NCBI RefSeq assembly: GCF_900113655.1 | Contig: NZ_FOQF01000002.1 | Coordinates: forward strand, 33,671-97,670 | Source of the DNA: Pseudobutyrivibrio sp. OR37 | Lineage (GTDB): Bacteria > Bacillota > Clostridia > Lachnospirales > Lachnospiraceae | Length of the DNA: 64,000 nt | Direction: 5' to 3' | In this document: positions 57,679-64,000 of the stretch, piece by piece | Numbering within the stretch: position 1 is the first letter of the stretch | How the letters are laid out: each line of letters starts with the position of its first letter | The notes under the pieces: generated by a model | What the model saw: only the letters and a program-made list of their open reading frames with translations | The model's database searches: none | What the model was told of the DNA's origin: nothing | Position numbers and translations under genes: made by a program

Positions 57679-58572
57679 TTACAATTCGTTATTAAACTCA
57701 GGAATAAAGCTTTCTTTTGCAACCTTCCTATCCTGAATAAAGGCGTTTTCTACCCCGATAGACAGCGCGTAATCAATTAGGCTATCATATTCACGCTTTG
57801 TGACTCGGCGATTTAATTCAGGATAATTTGCAGCAATTTGAGGCATTGGTGTGTACTGGCTCATCATGCTGATGTAGATATTATCACTGTAGGTTTCATA
57901 TAGATATTTAATGATAGCTTTAGCATCCTTTACATGCCCTGGAAGTAATAATTGGCGAACAATCACACCGGACTTTATAAAGCCTTTTTCATCAAATACA
58001 GGTGTGCCACACTGTCTTACCATTTCAGCTATGGCTTCTTTTGCAATCTCTGGATAATCTGGCGCATGGGAGTATTTTGCTGCAAGGCTAGAATCCATGT
58101 ATTTAAAATCTGGCAGATACGCATTTACGATACCTTCTAGCTGCTTTAGACTTTCTGCCTTCTCATAACCACTTGTATTATAAATGATAGGTATTTCAAG
58201 CCCTTTTTCTCTAGCTATTTTTACCGATTCAACAATCTGTGGAATGTAGTGAGTTCCTGTAACAAGATTTATGTTATTTGCGCCCTGTTTTTGTAAATCA
58301 AGATATATTTCGGCTAGCTTATCTACAGTAACTTCTTTTCCAACCTGGCCATGACTGATTTTTTCATTCTGACAAAAAACGCAGTGAAGGCTGCATCCTG
58401 AAAAGAATACAGCCCCACTGCCATTAGTACCAGAAATGCATGGCTCTTCCCAAAAGTGTAAAGCCGCTCTAGCTATCTTCACCTTGTTTGAGACCTGACA
58501 TATGCCAAGAGTGGTGGTTCTGTCTACACCACAGTTTCTTGGACATAATATACATGCGTTAAACATTTCCAT
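57679..58572 (-). CDS. Radical SAM protein, PflA/PflX-like activating enzyme family
   Basis: 297-residue radical SAM protein of the pyruvate formate-lyase activase-like group (PflX/YgkA-type). An N-terminal Cys segment (CILCPRNCGVDR) precedes the cluster motif FSGCSLHCVFCQN. Later segments NNINLVTGTHY, DFKYMDSSLAAKYSHAPDY and QLLLPGHVKDA are shared by this group. Its target is unknown; there is no glycyl-radical enzyme gene nearby. Its ribosome site (GATGAGGG, five bases before the ATG) is the end of a REP-like repeat. Confidence 0.9.
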   Translation of the reverse strand: MEMFNACILCPRNCGVDRTTTLGICQVSNKVKIARAALHFWEEPCISGTNGSGAVFFSGCSLHCVFCQNEKISHGQVGKEVTVDKLAEIYLDLQKQGANNINLVTGTHYIPQIVESVKIAREKGLEIPIIYNTSGYEKAESLKQLEGIVNAYLPDFKYMDSSLAAKYSHAPDYPEIAKEAIAEMVRQCGTPVFDEKGFIKSGVIVRQLLLPGHVKDAKAIIKYLYETYSDNIYISMMSQYTPMPQIAANYPELNRRVTKREYDSLIDYALSIGVENAFIQDRKVAKESFIPEFNNEL

Positions 58573-58578
58573 TTATAC

Positions 58579-58625
58579 CCTCATCAGTCACCTTTGGTGA
58601 CAGCTTCCCCCATAGGGGGAAGCCT
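58579..58625. repeat. REP-like two-hairpin repeat, copy 2
   Basis: CCTCATC, then hairpin GTCACC-TTT-GGTGAC (58587-58601) and hairpin GCTTCCCCC-ATA-GGGGGAAGC (58603-58623). It has the same plan as copy 1 at 7811-7855, with both stems preserved by paired changes. It fills the gap between thrS and the radical SAM gene, and its GATGAGG end serves as the latter's ribosome site. Confidence 0.85.
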
Positions 58626-60392
58626 TTATTTACGACCCTTTGTCTTAATCTCGTTTACGATAAGCTCTACAAACTCGTCAAACTTAACTGTTGTAGTGCC
58701 CTGCTCGCCGTGAAGTCTGTATGAAACAGTGCCCTCAGCCTCTTCGTTCTTACCAAGAACTGCAAGGTAAGGAACCTTCTGAATCTGAGCTTCACGCATC
58801 TTGTAGCCAAGCTTCTCTGAACGTGTATCAAACTCAACACGAACATCTGCATCATTAAGTGCATCAACAAGCTTCTGTGAATATGCATTAAGATCAGCAT
58901 CATCATTCTTTACAGGAAGTACCTTAACCTGTGTAGGTGCAAGCCAAAGTGGAAGGTTACCCTTTGTCTCCTCAAGAATGTAAGCCATGAATCTATCAAG
59001 TGAACCAAGGATAGCTCTGTGGATTACTACAGGTGTCTGCTTGTTTGAATCAGCATCTGTGTATGTAAGGTCAAACTTAGCTGGTAAGCAGAAATCAAGC
59101 TGACATGTAGAAAGAGTGATTTCATTACCAATAGCTGGCTTAACATTAACATCAAGCTTTGGTCCGTAGAATGCAGCCTCACCGATTTCTTCTGTGAACT
59201 CAATACCGATTTCTGTAAGAGTCTCACGAAGAGCCTGCTCTGCTGTGTTCCACATCTCATCATCCTGGTGATACTTCTTAGTATCAGCTGGGTCACGAAG
59301 TGAAAGAACGCATCTGTAATCAGTGATACCGAAATCCTCGTATGTGCTGAAGATAAGGTCGCATACGCTCTTAACCTCAGACTTAATCTGATCCTGTGTA
59401 CAGAAGATATGTGAATCGTTCTGGCAGAAGTGACGTCCTCTTTCGATACCCTTAAGAGTTCCTGATGACTCGAAACGGAAATCGTGTGCGATTTCAGCGA
59501 TACGGATAGGAAGCTCCTTATATGAATGTGGTCTATTTGCAAAGATTCTCATGTGGTGTGGGCAGTTCATAGGACGAAGAACGAAGTTCTCTCCTTCAAC
59601 TTCCATAGCTGGGAACATGTTCTCCTTGTAGTGATCCCAGTGACCAGATGTCTGGTAAAGCTGAACCGTACCAACACATGGTGTCATAACGTGGAGGTAA
59701 CCAAGCTTACGCTCCTTGTTACGGATGTAGTTTTCAAGCTCTGTCCAGATTGTATAACCATTTGGAAGGTACATTGGAAGTCCCTTACCGATTAAATCAT
59801 CAGACATGAAAAGCTGCATGTCCTTACCGATTTTACGGTGATCACGCTCCTTAGCCTCCTCAAGAAGTGCAAGATGCTCATCAAGCTGCTCCTGTGTTGG
59901 GAAGCAAACACCGTATACACGGTTAAGTACCTGATTGTTAGCATCGCCCTTCCAGTAAGCACCTGAGTGCTTAACAAGCTTGAAGTAACGGCACATCTTA
60001 ACATTGTCTACGTGTGGTCCACGGCAAAGATCTGTGAAATCGCCCTGGTCGTAGCAAGAAATTGTCTGAGTATCCTCATCCATGTTGTTGATAAGGTCTA
60101 CCTTATATGGATCGTCCTTAAACATCTCAAGTGCTTCAGCCTTTGAAATCTCACGACGATAAATCTTGCAGCCAGACTTTGCTACCTTCTTCATTTCCTT
60201 TTCGATTTTAGCAATGTCTTCATCTGTAAGCATAACATCGCCAAGATCCATATCGTAATAGAAGCCCTCCTCTACAACTGGACCAACCCAAAACTTAGCG
60301 TTTGGATAAAGATGCTTTACAGCCTGTGCCATCATGTGTGCACATGAGTGATTGAGAGTGTTTAATGACTCATCTTCTTTGAAATTAACCAT
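58626..60392 (-). CDS. thrS: Threonyl-tRNA synthetase (short form without TGS domain)
   Basis: Charges tRNA-Thr. 588 residues, shorter than the usual 640 because the N-terminal TGS domain is absent: the protein begins directly with the editing domain (LNHSCAHMMAQAVKHLYP, later DLCRGPHVDN, which together form the zinc-like editing site). The class II catalytic core follows, with FVLRPMNCPHHMRIF (motif 2 region) and the C-terminal anticodon domain. It starts after a T-box leader with an ACC specifier, so it is induced when tRNA-Thr is uncharged. A good AAGGAG site precedes ATG 60392. Confidence 0.96.
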   Translation of the reverse strand: MVNFKEDESLNTLNHSCAHMMAQAVKHLYPNAKFWVGPVVEEGFYYDMDLGDVMLTDEDIAKIEKEMKKVAKSGCKIYRREISKAEALEMFKDDPYKVDLINNMDEDTQTISCYDQGDFTDLCRGPHVDNVKMCRYFKLVKHSGAYWKGDANNQVLNRVYGVCFPTQEQLDEHLALLEEAKERDHRKIGKDMQLFMSDDLIGKGLPMYLPNGYTIWTELENYIRNKERKLGYLHVMTPCVGTVQLYQTSGHWDHYKENMFPAMEVEGENFVLRPMNCPHHMRIFANRPHSYKELPIRIAEIAHDFRFESSGTLKGIERGRHFCQNDSHIFCTQDQIKSEVKSVCDLIFSTYEDFGITDYRCVLSLRDPADTKKYHQDDEMWNTAEQALRETLTEIGIEFTEEIGEAAFYGPKLDVNVKPAIGNEITLSTCQLDFCLPAKFDLTYTDADSNKQTPVVIHRAILGSLDRFMAYILEETKGNLPLWLAPTQVKVLPVKNDDADLNAYSQKLVDALNDADVRVEFDTRSEKLGYKMREAQIQKVPYLAVLGKNEEAEGTVSYRLHGEQGTTTVKFDEFVELIVNEIKTKGRK

Positions 60393-60439
60393 GATTTTCT
60401 CCTTTTTCTAATGAATGAATTTAAGTAACTACTTGTACT

Positions 60440-60702
60440 AAGGGTGCAAAATAAAAAACCCCTAGGAAAAGCTATTTCTAGCTTTCCTAAGGGTACATAA
60501 ATCAATTAATGCACGGTTCCACCTTAGTGTTTCACTCATTTTGTCTTTAACGGAACTACCCGGAGACGCTTCGGAATTAACCTTCTACGTTCAGCTCGAG
60601 AATGGTGTTCATATAAGCCTCCACTAGACGCTTCCAGCCTAGGCGTCCTCTCTCTTAGCTTTAGCAAATACTACTGTTTCTGTCATCGCTTTTACGAGGT
60701 CT
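60440..60702 (-). promoter_or_regulatory. T-box riboswitch of thrS
   Basis: Minus-strand leader with the T-box motif AAGGTGGAACCG (RC of 60514-60525), which pairs with the tRNA acceptor end, and the threonine specifier ACC at 60604-60606 within GAACACCATT, followed by a stem I side. The downstream terminator (60453-60495) and the T-box antiterminator are mutually exclusive. Uncharged tRNA-Thr should allow read-through. Confidence 0.95.
60449..60497 (-). terminator. T-box terminator before thrS
   Basis: CCCTTAGGAAAGC pairs with GCTTTTCCTAGGGG around TAGAAATA (minus strand), followed by TTTTTTATTTT. It is the regulated terminator of the T-box. Confidence 0.92.
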
Positions 60703-60731
60703 ATCCTACCACAAATCATAGGATTAAACAA
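60703..60731 (-). promoter_or_regulatory. Promoter of the thrS T-box leader
   Basis: Minus strand: TTGTTT (60726-60731), 17 bases, TAGGAT (60703-60708), just before the T-box leader. Confidence 0.6.
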
Positions 60732-60756
60732 GCATCTCGTAGCTTAATGCATGTAA

Positions 60757-61776
60757 TTAAATCTGTTCAAAATTAACATGATCCTCTGCAAAATGCTTTG
60801 TTGTAGCGCCTTTGTCGGAATCACTGCAGCATGGATCTTCTGCCTTTTTTGAAACCTTCTTATCTGCTGATCTATCAACAGGTGTGTTGTTTCCAAAGCC
60901 AAGCATTTCAGTCTTAAATGTAAGATCAGAAGCTGCCTGTGCAAGGTCTGTAGGAACAACAATCTTTGTAGCACGTCCATCGCCCATCTTCTCAAGTGCT
61001 TCAAGCTTCTTGATAAGAAGAACACGCTCATCAATATTAGCTTCCTTAAGCATTTCAATACCGCGAGCCTCTGCCTCGTAAACAAGGCGAATAGATTCAG
61101 CCTGACCTGTTGCTCTGGCGATAGCTGCATCTCTTTCAGCCTCTGCCTTGAGAACTAACGCCTGCTTATCACCTTCTGCTCTTGTGATAGATGCCTGCTT
61201 GTGACCTTCAGCCTCAAGAAGAGTCTCACGACGATCACGCTCTGCCTTCATCTGCTTTTCCATTGAACGCTGAATTTCTTCAGGTGGGATGATATTCTTA
61301 AGCTCAACACGACCTACCTTGATACCCCATGGATCAGTAGCCTCATCAAGAATTCCCTGCATTCTAGCGTTGATATTATCACGTGATGTAAGTGTCTGGT
61401 CTAATTCAAGCTCACCAACAAGGTTACGTAAGGTTGTAGCTGTAAGATTTTCAAGAGCAAGGATTGGGCGCTCAGCACCATAAGCGTAAAGCTTTGGATC
61501 CTGAACCTTGAAATAAACTACAGTATCGATTTTCATGATAACGTTATCCTTTGTGATAACATCCTGTGGTGGAAAATCTGCAACCTGTTCCTTTAAAGAA
61601 ACCTTCTTTGAAACCTTGTCGATAAATGGAATGATTACATGAAAACCAGGTCCCAATGTATCATTGTATCTACCTAAACGCTCGATTACAAAAACATATC
61701 CCTGTGGAACAATTCTAATTCCCATGCCGATGGCAATAAGAATGAGAACAACTAAAACAATTATAAATCCTGTCAT
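60757..61776 (-). CDS. SPFH/Band 7 (stomatin-prohibitin) membrane protein
   Basis: 339-residue membrane-associated scaffold protein of the stomatin/paraslipin group. It has one N-terminal transmembrane helix (about 2-20, FIIVLVVLILIAIGMG), the SPFH domain (about 25-190, RIVPQGYVFVIERLGRYNDTLGPGFHVIIPF), and a long Ala/Glu-rich coiled coil (about 175-250). A C-terminal extension with DPCCSDSDKG follows. Relatives organise membrane microdomains and control proteases. No NfeD partner gene is adjacent, unlike many such loci. Confidence 0.92.
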   Translation of the reverse strand: MTGFIIVLVVLILIAIGMGIRIVPQGYVFVIERLGRYNDTLGPGFHVIIPFIDKVSKKVSLKEQVADFPPQDVITKDNVIMKIDTVVYFKVQDPKLYAYGAERPILALENLTATTLRNLVGELELDQTLTSRDNINARMQGILDEATDPWGIKVGRVELKNIIPPEEIQRSMEKQMKAERDRRETLLEAEGHKQASITRAEGDKQALVLKAEAERDAAIARATGQAESIRLVYEAEARGIEMLKEANIDERVLLIKKLEALEKMGDGRATKIVVPTDLAQAASDLTFKTEMLGFGNNTPVDRSADKKVSKKAEDPCCSDSDKGATTKHFAEDHVNFEQI

Positions 61777-61851
61777 AACAATACCTCCATAAAAACAACT
61801 GTCATATATAGTGTATATTTTTACCCATAATAATGCAATGTGTATATAAAA

Positions 61852-62313
61852 CTATTTAACTGGTACACAATGCTTATCATTAATATCACAAACCTTTTGA
61901 ACTCTTCTTCTGTATTTTTCCTCCATAAGAGGCTCAGTGTTAAGCCATGTCTTTACTACCTCCATAGACATAAGGCCGCCAATAATTTTTGCGCCAAGAC
62001 AAAGAATATTTGAATCAGTATGCTGTCTAGCAAGAGTTGCGCAAAGTGGGTCCTGGCAAACAGCTGCATAGCAACCGTTAATCTTGTTTGCAATAAGTGC
62101 ACTGCCATAGCCTACACCATCACAGAAAATTCCCCTATCACACTCTCCCTTTGCTACTGCAAGAGCGGCTGGATAAACATAATCTGATAGGTCGCAGCTA
62201 TTTTCATCGTATGTTCCAAAATCTTCTACTTCATAGCCTTCGCTTAAAAGATATGCCTTAATTTCTTCTTTCATCTGAGTTCCTGCATGATCATTTGCCA
62301 TTGCAATTTTCAT
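61852..62313 (-). CDS. RpiB/LacA/LacB family sugar-phosphate isomerase
   Basis: 153-residue isomerase of the RpiB/LacAB group, which interconverts aldose and ketose phosphates such as ribose 5-phosphate/ribulose 5-phosphate. The N terminus reads MKIAMANDHAG (usual SDHAG), and the catalytic Cys region is FCDGVGYGSALIANK, where most RpiB have CGTGIG. ARQHTDSNILCLGAK is typical. The altered active-site loop suggests a special sugar substrate rather than standard RpiB. GGAGGTG precedes the ATG. It is divergent from the GH9 gene. Confidence 0.85.
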   Translation of the reverse strand: MKIAMANDHAGTQMKEEIKAYLLSEGYEVEDFGTYDENSCDLSDYVYPAALAVAKGECDRGIFCDGVGYGSALIANKINGCYAAVCQDPLCATLARQHTDSNILCLGAKIIGGLMSMEVVKTWLNTEPLMEEKYRRRVQKVCDINDKHCVPVK

Positions 62314-62476
62314 AAGAACACCTCCATATAATCTTTATGAACTAATTTTAAATGACATGAAGTTTTTTTACAACCAGCTTAATATGTGAATCTTCTTCAA
62401 CAGTAAAAGATATGATATTATAGGTATAGAAAACGTTTAAGTAACATTAAACTTCATATTTAAGGGGGACTATAAA
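62314..62476. promoter_or_regulatory. Divergent promoter region with a LacI/CcpA-like operator
   Basis: Contains GAAAACGTTTAA (62429-62440) with a central CG, resembling a cre or LacI-family operator, just after a TATTAT -10-like hexamer (62416-62421) oriented toward the GH9 gene. Such a site would put the cellulase under sugar control. The match is imperfect on its right side. Confidence 0.45.
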
Positions 62477-64000
62477 ATGAAAAAACGGTTTTTGGCAATG
62501 CTACTGGCCTTGTCAATGGTGGGGGTTGGCTGCAAAAGCGCCTCGCCAGAAGAAACACCTGTAGAAACTGAGGAGGAGGAAGTTGTTCAGGTGGAGGAGG
62601 AAGAAACACCACAGGCCCAGGGGAATCTTTTGGAAAATGGGGATTTCACAAGTGGACTCTCCCAGTGGGATACTTACTGTTTTGATGGTGAGTGCGGCCT
62701 GCTAGTAAATAAGGATGGTGCTTTGGATTGCGGCATCAACAGTGTAGGTTCCGTTGACTATGGTGTGCAATTGTTCCATGATGGCTTTGCTTTGGATGAG
62801 GGCTGCGTATATAAGCTGACCTTTGATGCCTACAGCGATGTAGCAAGACCTATTCAGATGCGTTTTCAGATAAACGGTGGCGACTATCATGCATATTATG
62901 AAGAAGTTGTAGATTTGACCACCGAAAACCAATCCTACGAATATACCTTTACTATGAATGAAGCCTCTGACCCTGCTCCACGCTTTTGCTTGAATATGGG
63001 TGTCATGGGTGATATGGGTGAGGATTTTCCAGCTCATCACGTGATTTTTGACAACTTCGAGCTTACACTGGTAGATGGTTCAAATAAGATTGAAAGCACT
63101 TCTGAAGTGACGATTCCAGATATTGCTGTGAACCAAATCGGATATCTTCCAAATCAGCTAAAGACTGCCACTATAAAAGGTACCGGTCTAGAGCAGACTA
63201 CAAAACTTATAGATGAAAAATCCGGTAAGGCTGTTTACGAAGAAGCTATAGGAAAAGGGGAAAAGAATGCAGATACCGGTGACCGTGAAGCGGTGTTTGA
63301 CTTCTCTTCTATTAAGAATGAAGGCACTTATCATGTAGAATCAGGAGATGCTGTTTCACCATCATTTGTTATCTCTAAAAATGTCTATGATGATGCACTG
63401 GCTGCTGCTGTAAAAATGCTTCACTATCAGCGATGTGGGTGTGAATTAACTAAAGACGAAGCTGGGGATTTTGCACATCCTGTTTGCCACAACTCAAAAG
63501 CCATTTTATATGAAGACAATTCTAAAAAACTGGATGTAACTGGTGGGTGGCACGATGCTGGTGATTATGGCAGATATTCTGTAGCTGGTGCAGTTACCGC
63601 CGCAGATTTGTTACTTGCCTATGAAAATTATAGGGATGTTTTTGATAAGAAGAATATGCCCGATGTTCTTGAGGAAGCAAAATATGAATTGGATTGGCTT
63701 CTAAAAATGCAAAGAGCAGATGGTGGCGTTTACCACAAGGTTACCTGCCGAAATTTTCCTGGTGAGGTAATGCCACAGGATGAAACAGACGAGCTTGTTA
63801 TCATGCCTGTTTCTACCACTGCAACTGGAGATTTCGCTGCAGTTATGGCCATAGCAGCTCGTGTTTATGAAAAAACTGACAAGACTTATTCAAAGAAATG
63901 CTTGGATGCTGCAATTAAGGCTGCTTCCTATTTAGATGAAACACCGCACGATTCAACTGGCTACCGAAATCCATCCGACATAACCACCGGAGAATACGAA
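62477..64000 (+). CDS. GH9 endoglucanase lipoprotein (3' end beyond the window)
   Basis: First 508 residues of a surface cellulase; no stop before the edge. A lipobox (SMVGVGC) gives a lipidated Cys at about residue 19, followed by a Glu-rich linker. A carbohydrate-binding-like beta module (about 50-205, NLLENGDFTSGLSQW to FDNFEL) and a CelD N-terminal Ig-like domain (about 215-300, VNQIGYLPNQLKTATI) precede the GH9 alpha barrel, which starts near 315. The catalytic Asp pair is in GGWHDAGDYGRY. GGGGGAC lies seven bases before the ATG. It should degrade cellulose or mixed-linkage glucans at the cell surface. Confidence 0.93.
   Translation, partial: MKKRFLAMLLALSMVGVGCKSASPEETPVETEEEEVVQVEEEETPQAQGNLLENGDFTSGLSQWDTYCFDGECGLLVNKDGALDCGINSVGSVDYGVQLFHDGFALDEGCVYKLTFDAYSDVARPIQMRFQINGGDYHAYYEEVVDLTTENQSYEYTFTMNEASDPAPRFCLNMGVMGDMGEDFPAHHVIFDNFELTLVDGSNKIESTSEVTIPDIAVNQIGYLPNQLKTATIKGTGLEQTTKLIDEKSGKAVYEEAIGKGEKNADTGDREAVFDFSSIKNEGTYHVESGDAVSPSFVISKNVYDDALAAAVKMLHYQRCGCELTKDEAGDFAHPVCHNSKAILYEDNSKKLDVTGGWHDAGDYGRYSVAGAVTAADLLLAYENYRDVFDKKNMPDVLEEAKYELDWLLKMQRADGGVYHKVTCRNFPGEVMPQDETDELVIMPVSTTATGDFAAVMAIAARVYEKTDKTYSKKCLDAAIKAASYLDETPHDSTGYRNPSDITTGEYE

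Overview
The window looks like a chromosomal segment of a low-GC, Gram-positive, plant-polysaccharide-degrading Lachnospiraceae of the Butyrivibrio/Pseudobutyrivibrio kind. This is inferred from AT-rich sequence with AGGAGG-type ribosome sites, HrcA/CIRCE heat-shock control, a T-box in front of thrS, the Firmicutes form of GalT, a multimodular secreted GH10 xylanase and a GH9 lipoprotein endoglucanase, and the carboxyspermidine type of spermidine operon. No rRNA or tRNA gene was recognised.

Layout. (1) 1-775: a broken polymorphic-toxin cassette (Hint remnants) interrupted by an exactly 52-bp-phased array of inverted repeats. (2) 776-4579: xylanase. (3) 4703-6842: TrmH methyltransferase and a DUF815 ATPase. 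(4) 6934-16573: a minus-strand run AI-2E-type permease, M3 peptidase, speA, speE, carboxy(nor)spermidine dehydrogenase, nspC, aguA, aguB. Together the last six can make putrescine from arginine through agmatine and then spermidine through carboxyspermidine. (5) 16714-19458: YoaK, AlkD-like and NSS transporter genes. (6) 19603-32877: a polymorphic toxin locus with an Ig-domain surface protein, a 2713-residue Rhs/YD protein with Hint and toxin tip, putative immunity genes, and an orphan AHH-nuclease tip with an Imm11-type immunity gene. (7) 33100-35756: lipoprotein, DUF4956 and VTC genes. (8) 35949-40211: galT, and a divergent chemoreceptor plus CheW pair. (9) 40290-46142: hrcA-grpE-dnaK-dnaJ-DUF1848 under a CIRCE operator. 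(10) 46251-49755: lepA, hemW, rpsT. (11) 49804-56036: a PilZ protein, then DUF5107-TPR, AraC regulator and aldose epimerase as a sugar-related group. (12) 56040-62313: holA, a HEQEH protein, a PflA-like radical SAM protein, T-box-thrS, an SPFH protein and an RpiB-type isomerase. (13) 62477-end: a truncated GH9 endoglucanase.

The least ordinary parts are the 52-bp phased dyad array at 328-626; a two-hairpin REP-like repeat that supplies both the C-terminal codons of aguA and the Shine-Dalgarno of aguB, with a second copy giving the Shine-Dalgarno of the radical SAM gene at 58572; and the toxin operon leader, where a 28-bp dyad sits on the -10 box and a terminator hairpin abuts the first ribosome site. 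Several start codons were moved inward on ribosome-site evidence. All family assignments were made by reading the sequence, without database searches.
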